From Pukyongia sp963768085 (lineage in GTDB: Bacteria > Bacteroidota > Bacteroidia > Flavobacteriales > Flavobacteriaceae), in assembly GCA_963768085.1 (NCBI GenBank), contig CAVYGO010000005.1:372001-436000 (forward strand): 64,000 nucleotides of DNA. The letters are read 5' to 3'. The notes under the pieces are model-generated. The model worked only from the letters and a program-made list of their open reading frames with translations. It did no database searches and had not been told where the DNA came from. Of this stretch, positions 18,440 through 26,845 are shown in pieces. Within the stretch, counting starts at the first letter, position 1. Each line of letters starts with the position of its first letter. Made by a program: the position numbers and the translations under genes.

Positions 18440-19398
18440 TATTTTTCGGGTTTGTATTTGGAGTTTTTAAATATCTCTTCCGGGGTTTTTATCATGAGTT
18501 GGGGAACCGTAACGTTGTTATTTTTCATGTAGGACCGAACGATCTGCCAGCCGATGTACCTTCCTATCATACCAGGAGACTCATTGTCGATTTCCAGGTA
18601 GAATTTCGAAAATGGAGCCGGGTTAATAAATCGGCCCGGTAGTTTCGCGTCGGTACTGTATAGAAGTTCGTTTTCAATAAAATAGCGCCACATATCCACC
18701 TCATTTTCGGTTGCCCAGGTCATTTCTGCTTCGGTATAGCCAATCTTCTCCGCGTCCGAATAATCAGGAAGCCAGACATCCTTCAAATAGAGTTCCTTTC
18801 CGAAGTACATCATTTGCGCCAGAAAGTTGCGCTGTCTGGGTTTGCTGATTAATTGGCGGGAGTAACTGGTCGCCACATCCGGGCCCAATTTGAGATGGTT
18901 TTAAGTTCTTGGCGATATATCTCTTAACATTATCGTAGAATTCGTGATCTGCACCCAAATAGGTATCCAGTCCCAACACCAGTAAACTATCGGCCACAAT
19001 AGCCTTGTTTTGATAATCCACATCGGACGTTATCGTTACTACTGTAGGTGGTCTAAATTCAGGAAAATAGTAGTCAATATGCTTGAATAAAGGGATCAAC
19101 TGATCTTCGATCACATCCTCCGAAGGAAAAACTCTGGCCACCGCATCACTTAATTGCCGTTGCAACGAATCCGTACATGCGACTCTCCCAAATACTGTCC
19201 TGGAATTGTTCCGGAAAGAAAACGGGATATTTCTTTTTCAATTCAGGAAGATCTGAGATTTCCGCTTGGGCAAATTCCTTATCAAACCGAAGTATCTTTA
19301 TATCCATAGGAATGGCTTCAATCTCCTTTTCTATTTTAGCTACTCCCATTACATGATATCATTAAAAAAATAATAGAAAACAATCCAAAATATTTCAT
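18439..19398 (-). CDS. gldB: gliding motility lipoprotein GldB (three frameshifts)
   Basis: Lipoprotein required for gliding and type IX secretion in Flavobacterium. The true start is the ATG at 19398, giving MKYFGLFSIIFLMISC, a lipoprotein signal with lipobox Cys at about residue 16. The frame then breaks three times. Removing one base near 19338 joins the signal to KIEKEIEAIPMDIKI, one near 19171 gives DSLQRQLSDAVARVFPSED, and one in the C run at 18881-18886 gives PSQIGPDVATSYSRQL. The joined protein is about 318 residues, a normal GldB. It is adjacent to and divergent from nadE, which shows the same damage. Confidence 0.9.
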
Positions 19399-19433
19399 CT
19401 TACCGGCTTTACAGATTGTTTAACGCATTGTGC

Positions 19434-19464
19434 TTTTATAAATTTTGTAATTGCGTTACTTTTG
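19434..19464 (+). promoter_or_regulatory. candidate nadE promoter
   Basis: TTTT, 19 bases, then TACTTTTG, a perfect Bacteroidota -7 box, 40 bases before the nadE ATG. Consistent spacing makes this one of the better promoter matches in the window. Confidence 0.6.
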
Positions 19465-19504
19465 TGCTGCAAATGTATTATTATAAACCCATAAATCCTG
19501 TAAT

Positions 19505-20300
19505 ATGCAAACTGAAAAAGTTGTCGATCATATTGTAAATTGGCTGAAGGATTACGCCGTGAATGCCAATATGAAAGGATTCGTTATTGGTATTAGCGGA
19601 GGGATCGATTCGGCAGTGACTTCAACGCTTTGTGCGCAGAACCGGCCTGGAATTACTTTGCCTTGAAATGCCTATACACCAGGCACCTTCTCAGGTGAAC
19701 AGAGCTATAAATCACATACAATGGCTGCAGCGATAATTACGATAAGGTTTCTATGACACAGGTGAATCTAACACCGGTTTTCGATGGATTGATCGATGCT
19801 ATTACCGGCTGTAGACGACGAAGAATCCAGATTTATGTCTCTGGCCAATACCCGTGCACAGATTACGAATGACAAGTCTTTACTACTTTGCCGCCCTAAA
19901 AAAATATCTCGTTGCCGGTACGGGTAACAAAGTGGAAGATTTTGGTGTAGGATTTTATACCAAATACGGCGATGGCGGTGTTGATCTGAGTCCGATAGCC
20001 GATCTAATGAAAAGTGAAGTATATGAAATCGCCGATTATCTGGGTATAAACCAGGAGATTATTGATGCCGCTCCTACCGATGGACTTTGGGGGGATGATC
20101 GAACGGACGAAGACCAGATAGGAGCCAGTTATGATGAACTTGAATGGGCCATGAAAATGCAGGATGCAGGTAAAGAATCCTGCGATTTTGAAGGTCGAAA
20201 AAAAGAGATTATGGATATCTATTTAAGACTGAATAGAGCCAATCAGCATAAAATGCAGCCAATTCCTGTTTGTGAAATCCCTCCACAACTTAAAAATTGA
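19505..20300 (+). CDS. nadE: NAD synthetase NadE, ammonia-dependent (four frameshifts)
   Basis: Makes NAD from nicotinate adenine dinucleotide, ammonia and ATP. The ATG at 19505 begins MQTEKVVDHIVNWLKDYAVN, and the PP-loop ISGGIDSAVTSTL is near residue 32. Four one-base insertions (about 19640, 19734, 19801, 19860) break the frame. Without them it reads LELLCLEMPIHQAPSQVNRA, then LTPVFDGLIDALPAVDDEES, then ANTRARLRMTSLYYFAA. After that the frame is open to 20300 with VAGTGNKVEDFGVGFYTKYG and the PTDGLWGDDRTDEDQIG loop. About 264 residues, typical of short NadE without a glutaminase domain. Confidence 0.9.
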
Positions 20301-20455
20301 GCGTTTTCAACGAGTTTTTTTTACGTTGAACGAAATTTCCTATAAAGCAAAATTCTTTTCTTTAGTTTTGATTTGTAGTATTTCTATTACAAAAAACCTC
20401 ACACTTCAACAAATAGTATTTGTTGTAGGTGTCTTTAGATAAGACAAATTTGGAT

Positions 20456-21088
20456 ATGAAGAAAATTTTTATCGCTGATCATCATCCGGTTACAAGAAAG
20501 GGGATCGCTTGTATGCTTAAAAAGAACGATAATTTCAAGATTATAGGCAAAGCAAATAGTGGAGATGAACTGTACAAAAGCTTACAGGAAGAAAAACCCG
20601 ATATCCTGATCATGGAGATCGATATGCCCCACATTAACGGAATTAATGCATTGAGAGGTATTAAAACGGAATTTCCCGACGTAAGAGTCCTTATTTTCTC
20701 TACGCATCCCGAAGAAATTTACGCGTTGCGATCTATAAAATCCGGTGCTGCTGGTTATGTCCCCAAAACCGCATCCACCAAGATTTTCATGAAAGCATTA
20801 AAGCAAATTGCAAAAGGAGGTATTTTCCTCAACGAAGACCTTACCTCAACGTTTACAAGTCGAAATGTGGGTGAAACAAGTGCAATTAGCCGTTATAAGA
20901 AACTATCGTCCCGTGAAATTGAAGTGCTCAACCTATTGTCCAGCGGCAAACGCAATAAGGATATCGCCAATGCACTTAATATTAACGAAAAGACGGTAAG
21001 CACTTATAAAACAAGATTATTAAAAAAACTGAAAGTAGATAATCTGGCCGATCTTATCCATCAGTCACGAATGTTTCAGTTTGGGTAA
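20456..21088 (+). CDS. NarL/FixJ-type response regulator with Glu at the phosphoacceptor site
   Basis: A receiver domain (residues 1-120) and a C-terminal LuxR-type HTH (LSSREIEVLNLLSSGKRNKD). In family members the strand-3 motif is MD-I-x-MP with Asp phosphorylated. Here residues 53-58 read MEIDMP, so Glu54 replaces Asp. The acidic pair at the N-terminus is IADHH instead of DD. Ser/Thr in FSTHP and Lys in YVPKTAS are kept. It may be permanently active or phosphorylation-independent. I chose the ATG at 20456 (MKKIFIADHH) over a GTG at 20429. No partner kinase is adjacent. Confidence 0.88.
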   Translation: MKKIFIADHHPVTRKGIACMLKKNDNFKIIGKANSGDELYKSLQEEKPDILIMEIDMPHINGINALRGIKTEFPDVRVLIFSTHPEEIYALRSIKSGAAGYVPKTASTKIFMKALKQIAKGGIFLNEDLTSTFTSRNVGETSAISRYKKLSSREIEVLNLLSSGKRNKDIANALNINEKTVSTYKTRLLKKLKVDNLADLIHQSRMFQFG

Positions 21089-23053
21089 TTAAAGCACCCT
21101 TCTTAACTTTTCAGAAAGGACATCCCTCAGGATTGTGTAGTCACTGATATTCTCTAGCACTGTCTTATCCTCATATTCTCCGTTCTTTACGGGACTTTTT
21201 GCTAGTTCCTCGATCTTGGACGACACTAAATGACGCCTTAAATTAAGGATGGTTTCACTTACCACCTGGGAAATGGCATGTTTCTTTTCTTTCACATATA
21301 TTTCCTTCCGCTCCCAGTTATGAAGGTTGTACTTTTCTTCTTCCATCAAGATATGCGTAACGGTTTCAGCCTTTTCCGGCTGTAACTGATTAACCAGATT
21401 ATCGATCTGAAGATCTTGTTTCTGGTTCAATGTATTGATGATCTCATAGTACAATTCCCTGAAATCGTCGTTCATAAATTCTATTTCGTCGTCCTGAAGG
21501 TCCAGATAGATCTTTTCGAAGACCCTGGTCTGTATCTTTTCCGGAGTGAACGCTATCTCTCCACTTTCCGTGGTCTCAAGTATCAGGTCTTCAAATTCTT
21601 CCTCTTCTGTGCCATATAACAATAACAATTCGATGATCTTCCGTTCCAGCTCAAACTGGACATCTACCTTCTGAACGGACTGTTTTTCCGAAGGAACTAC
21701 TCCCATGGTCTCCAAGGGTGGCTGCGGGGCTCTTTTGGCAGCATCTCGTCTTTCTTTCTGAAGCAATTGCGCCAATGTATTGAACAACACCTCCTCCGAA
21801 ATATCCATGATCCGCGAACATTCCTTGATATATACCTCCTGCTTGATCGCGTCAGGGATCTTCGAAATACTCACCACCATATCCCGAATAGTCTCGGCTT
21901 TCCGTATTGGATCATCCTTTGCCTCGGAAGCTAATAAGGAAGCTTTAAAATTGATAAAATCCTGTGAATTCTCATCCAGGAAGGATGTCAGCAGCTCCAG
22001 CGAATTCTCTCTCGCAAAACTGTCGGGGTCTTCACCTTCGGGAAACGTACAGACCTTCACATTCATTCCCTGTTCAAGGATAAGGTCCACGCCCCGCAGG
22101 GAAGCTCTCAATCCCGCCGCATCTCCATCAAATAACACCGTAATATTCTTTGTGAGCCGATTAATTAGTCGGATCTGTTCCGGGGTAAGTGCTGTTCCGG
22201 ATGAGGACACAACATTCTCTATCCCGGTCTGATTGAATTGGATCACGTCCGTATAACCTTCCACCAGGTAGCAATTGTCTTCCTTGGCAATAGATTGTTT
22301 GGCCTGGTAAATACCATACAATACCTTACTCTTGTGATAGATGTCACTTTCCGGGGAGTTCAGGTATTTGGCAGCCTTTTTGTCGCTGGTGAGAATACGT
22401 CCGCCAAATCCCAGTACCCTGCCGCTCATACTTTTAATCGGAAATATGACTCGTCCTTTGAAACGGTCGAATTGCTTTTCTTCCTTTACAATGGTGAGGC
22501 CTGTTTTTTCCAGGAATTCGAGTTTGTACCCCTTCTTTATAGCCGTATCGGTAAATGCAGTCCATTCGTTGGGTGAATATCCCAATTCGAATTTTTTAAT
22601 TGTTTCAACGGTAAATCCGCGTTCCTTGAAATAGCTACCCCCTATGGCCTTGCCCTCCTCTGATTTATGCAGCACAGATACGAAGTAGTCTTTCGCATAT
22701 TCACTTACCAGATACAAACTTTCCCTTTCATTCGCCAGCTCCTTCTGTTCATCGGTTTGTTCGGTTTCTTCAATCTCAATACCATATTTCTTTGCCAGGT
22801 ATTTGATCGCTTCCGGATAGGTGAAATGCTCGTGTTCCATTAAGAAAGCAACTACGTTCCCTCCTTTTCCGCTACTAAAATCCTTCCAAATCTGTTTTAC
22901 GGGAGATACCATAAAGCTCGGGGTGCGCTCATCAGTAAACGGACTCAGGCCCTTGAAGTTACTTCCAGACTTTTTAAGTTGCACAAAATCTCCGATGACC
23001 TCCTCTACACGGGCGGTTTCGAATACATTGTCTATGGTGGTTTTTGAAATCAA
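21089..23053 (-). CDS. dnaG: DNA primase DnaG
   Basis: Makes RNA primers at the replication fork. 654 residues. The catalytic TOPRIM domain has LVEGYTDVIQ and FDGDAAGLRAS near residues 265-320, and a C-terminal helicase-interaction region follows. The N-terminal domain, normally a CHC2 zinc ribbon (CPFH...C..C), reads GLSPFTDERTPSF and KDFSSGKGG: the metal ligands are lost. I know this from other Flavobacteriia. The start is TTG at 23053 (MISKTTIDNVF); a stop lies two codons upstream and no ATG is in reach. It ends one base from the convergent response regulator. Confidence 0.95.
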   Translation of the reverse strand: MISKTTIDNVFETARVEEVIGDFVQLKKSGSNFKGLSPFTDERTPSFMVSPVKQIWKDFSSGKGGNVVAFLMEHEHFTYPEAIKYLAKKYGIEIEETEQTDEQKELANERESLYLVSEYAKDYFVSVLHKSEEGKAIGGSYFKERGFTVETIKKFELGYSPNEWTAFTDTAIKKGYKLEFLEKTGLTIVKEEKQFDRFKGRVIFPIKSMSGRVLGFGGRILTSDKKAAKYLNSPESDIYHKSKVLYGIYQAKQSIAKEDNCYLVEGYTDVIQFNQTGIENVVSSSGTALTPEQIRLINRLTKNITVLFDGDAAGLRASLRGVDLILEQGMNVKVCTFPEGEDPDSFARENSLELLTSFLDENSQDFINFKASLLASEAKDDPIRKAETIRDMVVSISKIPDAIKQEVYIKECSRIMDISEEVLFNTLAQLLQKERRDAAKRAPQPPLETMGVVPSEKQSVQKVDVQFELERKIIELLLLYGTEEEEFEDLILETTESGEIAFTPEKIQTRVFEKIYLDLQDDEIEFMNDDFRELYYEIINTLNQKQDLQIDNLVNQLQPEKAETVTHILMEEEKYNLHNWERKEIYVKEKKHAISQVVSETILNLRRHLVSSKIEELAKSPVKNGEYEDKTVLENISDYTILRDVLSEKLRRVL

Positions 23054-23085
23054 GAATCAGTAGTTTTTCAGAAGAAAAAGGTACA

Positions 23086-23093
23086 CAAATATA
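23086..23093 (-). promoter_or_regulatory. candidate -7 box for dnaG
   Basis: TATATTTG on the minus strand, a perfect TAnnTTTG match 32 bases upstream of the TTG start. A TTTG lies 23 bases further upstream, slightly longer than usual spacing. Confidence 0.5.
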
Positions 23094-23135
23094 GCAATAT
23101 AGACAGCTTTGATATGCAAATATGCACCAATAATA

Positions 23136-23163
23136 AATGGCTCTCCTTTTCAGGAAAGCCATT
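23136..23163 (-). terminator. terminator after the outer-membrane protein gene
   Basis: Inverted repeat AATGGCT.TCC / GGA.AGCCATT (10 pairs with one mismatch), followed on the minus strand by TTATTATT. It sits between the sigma-factor module and dnaG. Confidence 0.7.
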
Positions 23164-23190
23164 AACCTATGCTAAAAGCAACTTTTCTTA

Positions 23191-24255
23191 TTAATCCCAG
23201 TCCCAACGCAGTCCTAATGAAACATTGCGTTCGTTTATAGGATTATCCTTGAATATAGTATTGAGATCATATTTTACATATAGTGATATGTGTGAATATC
23301 CTATATACCCACTTAATCCATAGATAAAGTTGTTGGTATTAAATTCTCCTTTTTGCTTTTCCTTAATTCTTCCTTCACTATTGCGGTACTTGAGTTTCTG
23401 ACGCGAACTCATTTTTATTCCCCCATAACCTCCAAGTCCTAATTTAAAACTTTTACGGGTACTGTATCTGAAATAATTCTTCTTCTCGATTTTCCTGGAA
23501 GGTCCAATTTCAAAGTGGACAGGTATCACGACATTATCTACACGAAACTTCGACTTATCAAGTCGTTCGGGAAATACCTCCAGAACGGTCTCGGTGCCTT
23601 TATCAACAAAATATCGATTTTCCGTTGGTTTTAAGCCATTGAACTGAAACGAAAATCCATATTTAATGCGGAGCCAATTGCTTTCTCTAAAGACCCGTGT
23701 GCTCCAGGCCAGTCCAAATTCTGTATACTTACTTCCCCAAACTTTATAAGGAGAATCGTTCAGAGATCTGCCTTCGGTAATCACATTGTTGAGTCCAAAG
23801 GAGAATACCAGCATGGATTTGGTTCTGCGATCGTGTTTCCGATGTGATTTACTCTTACCCACATACACAAAAGAGCTGTCATCATCATCACTGGTACTAA
23901 CCTTTATCACTAAGCGATTTTCATCATCGTCAATTGCTTCTAAGTCTTCATTTCGTTTAAGGAAAGCGATCTTATTATCGATGATAGCAATTCGATTTTC
24001 AATATTCAGAGCATGCTTCTCGGCAGCATCGGACTTTAATTGATTCGCTTCTTCTTCGGTAATAGAATTATCTTCAAGACGCTCATTGATTTCCTCTACG
24101 GTCCTTTTTAATGCCTCTTTTTCCTCAGAGATCGCACGTTCACGCGTCGCCTCAAGTACTTCGATCTTATCTTTGACTTCTGCTTCCTGTGCCTGGGTAA
24201 CGGCCATACTCAGTACCCACACCGTTAGCACGGTGCAAATTGTAATTAGTCTCAT
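23191..24255 (-). CDS. exported coiled-coil plus beta-barrel protein (probable outer membrane)
   Basis: 354 residues. Signal peptide with cleavage near VTQAQ (residue 22), then a Glu/Lys-rich coiled-coil region to about residue 110, an acidic linker (DDDENRL, SDDDDSSF), then a C-terminal region of alternating aromatic strands (about 145-354) ending LGLRWDWD, which looks like a PorT-like beta barrel. I do not recognise a specific family member. It is the third gene of an ECF sigma/anti-sigma module and may be that sigma factor's target or sensor; this is inferred from position. Confidence 0.75.
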   Translation of the reverse strand: MRLITICTVLTVWVLSMAVTQAQEAEVKDKIEVLEATRERAISEEKEALKRTVEEINERLEDNSITEEEANQLKSDAAEKHALNIENRIAIIDNKIAFLKRNEDLEAIDDDENRLVIKVSTSDDDDSSFVYVGKSKSHRKHDRRTKSMLVFSFGLNNVITEGRSLNDSPYKVWGSKYTEFGLAWSTRVFRESNWLRIKYGFSFQFNGLKPTENRYFVDKGTETVLEVFPERLDKSKFRVDNVVIPVHFEIGPSRKIEKKNYFRYSTRKSFKLGLGGYGGIKMSSRQKLKYRNSEGRIKEKQKGEFNTNNFIYGLSGYIGYSHISLYVKYDLNTIFKDNPINERNVSLGLRWDWD

Positions 24256-24303
24256 AATGTTCAGATTTTTTCCGCGTCCAGCGGAGTGATTGATGAATAA
24301 TGA

Positions 24304-25104
24304 TTAATTGTTTCTTTCTACCACTGCAGTACGTATTATTTTGTAGCCATCCCCCAAGGCGTCGAATACTTTATCCCTGAAACTTCGCTCCAACTCGAAT
24401 TCAACATCCGTTAATAAAGCCGCAGCATCTACTTTGCGGGTTTGTGAATTCAGGATTCTTTTATTACCAATTTCACGTTGGGCACTTTGTAGTAAGGCAT
24501 CGATCTCTTCAGCAGAAACAGCATTTTCTGTATTTGCTCTTTTTTCAACTTCGGCGACCACTTCATTTATTTTGCTTTTGATGAAATCCTCATTATTCAG
24601 AATGATAGGATCTTGTTTACTTTCCAGGATTTCACTTTCCTTCGGAATTTCATTAGCAACAACCACCTCACTTTCCATTGTCGAGGACTTATCAATAGCC
24701 GGGATCGATCTGGCAATTACTTCATTCGGTTTAGGAACTTTTTCTTGTACTTTGATTTCTTCGGGTTTTGATTCCTCCAGTACAAGTTCTACATCAGTAT
24801 TATCCAGAGTAGTGATGATATTTTTAATCGGCAAATCGTTATTCAACCTGGGTTCTTCAACCGAAGTGTTTTCTTCAACTATATTGTTATTTGTGGTAAT
24901 TGAATTACTATTCAGATACACAGAGGCCAGGATCAAGATTCCTATAAAACTGGCCGCTATAGCAAACCAGGCGCTTCTATCCAGGCCAGACTTCTTCTCT
25001 TCGCCTAAACGGGCTTCCAATCGGTTCCAGGTGTCGGGCGAAGGCTGAAGCTCCCGCTCCTGCATCTTCTCTCTTATCGTATCTTCTAACTTAATGGGTG
25101 CCAT
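24304..25104 (-). CDS. probable membrane anti-sigma factor
   Basis: 266 residues. The N-terminal cytoplasmic part (MAPIKLEDTIREKMQERELQ, then SPDTWNRLEARLG) is followed by one membrane segment at about residues 44-65 (AWFAIAASFIGILILASVYL). The rest is a periplasmic, low-complexity, Glu/Val-rich region with a short conserved-looking C-terminus. No zinc-binding HxxxCxxC motif of typical anti-sigma domains is visible. The role is inferred because its start overlaps the ECF sigma gene by 14 bases and its topology fits. Confidence 0.72.
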   Translation of the reverse strand: MAPIKLEDTIREKMQERELQPSPDTWNRLEARLGEEKKSGLDRSAWFAIAASFIGILILASVYLNSNSITTNNNIVEENTSVEEPRLNNDLPIKNIITTLDNTDVELVLEESKPEEIKVQEKVPKPNEVIARSIPAIDKSSTMESEVVVANEIPKESEILESKQDPIILNNEDFIKSKINEVVAEVEKRANTENAVSAEEIDALLQSAQREIGNKRILNSQTRKVDAAALLTDVEFELERSFRDKVFDALGDGYKIIRTAVVERNN

Positions 25105-25657
25105 AATTCCTTTTATTTTGTTTGTTGATCATTGTCTGAAGCATACTTCGTGCTTTGAATAGCTGTGATTTTGAAGTTCCTTCAGAAATATGAAGTAATT
25201 CTCCTATTTCACTATGCTTGTATCCTTCAACGGCATACAAAATGAAAACTGTCTTGTAACCGTCGGGTAAACCATCTATAAGCTTCTGAATATCCTCTAC
25301 CTCCAGTTCAGATTCAATATATGCCGAATGCTCCAGTGAGTTCTCAATTTCCGAATCATCCTTAAAAAACAACTTTTTCTGTCTGCGCAGTTCTGATAAC
25401 GATTCATTTACCATGATCCTGCGTATCCATCCTTCAAAACTGCCTTGTCCGGAATACGAATCGATCTTTGTAAGAACCTTAAAAAATCCGTTCAGCATTA
25501 CTTCTTCAGCTATATCCGTTTGTTTTATATATTGCCGGCAAACACTAAGCATTTTAGGAGAAAACAATTCGAACAACTCATGCTGTGCTTTACGATTGCT
25601 TTTCGCCACTTTCCTAATAAGTGCTGAATAATTCTTATGTAATGAAATCAGTTTCAA
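25091..25657 (-). CDS. ECF-type RNA polymerase sigma factor
   Basis: 188 residues with region 2 (HELFELFSPKMLSVCRQYIK, with SFEGWIRRIMVNESL as region 2.4 neighbourhood) and region 4 (LPDGYKTVFILYAVEGYKHS, then LLHISEGTSKSQLFKA). This is the standard two-domain ECF sigma-70 layout. It is the first gene of a three-gene module with a membrane anti-sigma and an exported protein. The 111-base upstream gap shows no clear promoter. Confidence 0.93.
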   Translation of the reverse strand: MKLISLHKNYSALIRKVAKSNRKAQHELFELFSPKMLSVCRQYIKQTDIAEEVMLNGFFKVLTKIDSYSGQGSFEGWIRRIMVNESLSELRRQKKLFFKDDSEIENSLEHSAYIESELEVEDIQKLIDGLPDGYKTVFILYAVEGYKHSEIGELLHISEGTSKSQLFKARSMLQTMINKQNKRNYGTH

Positions 25658-25768
25658 AATGCGCTTCGCTGGTTGCTTCTATTTTTAAAGACGACAATAC
25701 CATTGAAATGGTTGCCTGAAAGTATGAAAAGTATATGGTATGTCGGTATTTTGTTGTGCTTGTTCCTG

Positions 25769-26746
25769 TCACTTCCTGCGGTCGATCACATAATTGACCA
25801 TAAGTTCAAGAGAGGTTTTGTAATCTGAATTCGGATATTCGGCCAGTATCTTTAGTGCTTGTTCGCGATATTTCTGCATTTGAACCTCAGCATACTCTAG
25901 TCCACCCATTTCCTTAACACAAGCGATCACCTCCTTTACCCGTCTTCGATCCTTATTGTGATTCTTCACCGAATTAATAAGCCATCTCTTCTTTTTCGGA
26001 TCGGCTTTGTTGATGGCATGAATAAGTGGTAGGGTCATTTTTTGTTCCTTGATATCTATGCCTGTTGGTTTTCCTATTTTATCGTCTCCGTAATCGAACA
26101 AATCATCCTTGATCTGAAAAGCGGTCCCGATAAGCTCGCCAAATTCACGCATCTTTTTAACTTCAGCCGCTGGCGCATTTACAGACTGGGCTCCCATGGC
26201 ACAGCAAGCTGCGATGAGGGTGGCTGTTTTCTGACGGATGATGTCAAAATATACTTCCTCTGTTATATCCAGGGAACGTGCTTTTTCTATCTGAAGTAAC
26301 TCTCCTTCGCTCATTTCCCGAACGGCCACCGAAATGATCTTCAGCAAATCAAAGTCATCGTTATCTATAGAGAGTAATAACCCTTTGGAAAGCAGATAAT
26401 CGCCAACCAATACAGCGATTTTATTCTTCCACAGCGCATTGATGGAAAAGAAACCACGACGAAGATTACTGTCGTCCACCACATCGTCATGCACAAGGGT
26501 GGCGGTATGGATCAATTCAATGACCGATGCTCCCCGGTAGGTCCGTTCATTGACCTCACCGTTGTTAGTCATTTTAGCGATCAGGAAAACAAACATCGGA
26601 CGCATTTGTTTACCCTTTCGGTTCACAACGTAATGGGTGATCCTATTTAGCAGGGAGACCTTAGAGGACATAGATACCAGGAACTTGCGTTCAAAAAGGT
26701 CCATTTCATACTCAATGGGTTCTTTTATTTTGGCGACTATTTTCAT
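25769..26746 (-). CDS. polyprenyl diphosphate synthase
   Basis: 325-residue trans-isoprenyl diphosphate synthase. First Asp-rich motif is in LVHDDVVDDSNLRRG (DDVVD, near residue 87) and the second is IKDDLFDYGDD (near residue 213), with Lys/Arg in KGKQMRP near the N-terminus. It probably makes the long side chain of menaquinone (octaprenyl/solanesyl type), but chain length cannot be read safely from sequence. The adjacent gap at 26747-26845 shows only AT-rich sequence. Confidence 0.93.
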   Translation of the reverse strand: MKIVAKIKEPIEYEMDLFERKFLVSMSSKVSLLNRITHYVVNRKGKQMRPMFVFLIAKMTNNGEVNERTYRGASVIELIHTATLVHDDVVDDSNLRRGFFSINALWKNKIAVLVGDYLLSKGLLLSIDNDDFDLLKIISVAVREMSEGELLQIEKARSLDITEEVYFDIIRQKTATLIAACCAMGAQSVNAPAAEVKKMREFGELIGTAFQIKDDLFDYGDDKIGKPTGIDIKEQKMTLPLIHAINKADPKKKRWLINSVKNHNKDRRRVKEVIACVKEMGGLEYAEVQMQKYREQALKILAEYPNSDYKTSLELMVNYVIDRRK

Positions 26747-26845
26747 ACGGTATTCAAAAATAATTCAAAACACCCTATAAAAATAATAAGAAGCAATGAT
26801 CCGGTTGAATTTATACTTGTTATTATTATTCGAGATTATAAAGTA

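Noticed and set aside
26747..26845. Loose inverted repeat AATAATAA ... TTATTATT between the polyprenyl synthase and the fusion gene, considered as a terminator.
   Set aside because: All A/T stem with a loop of over 20 bases; not stable enough to support a call.
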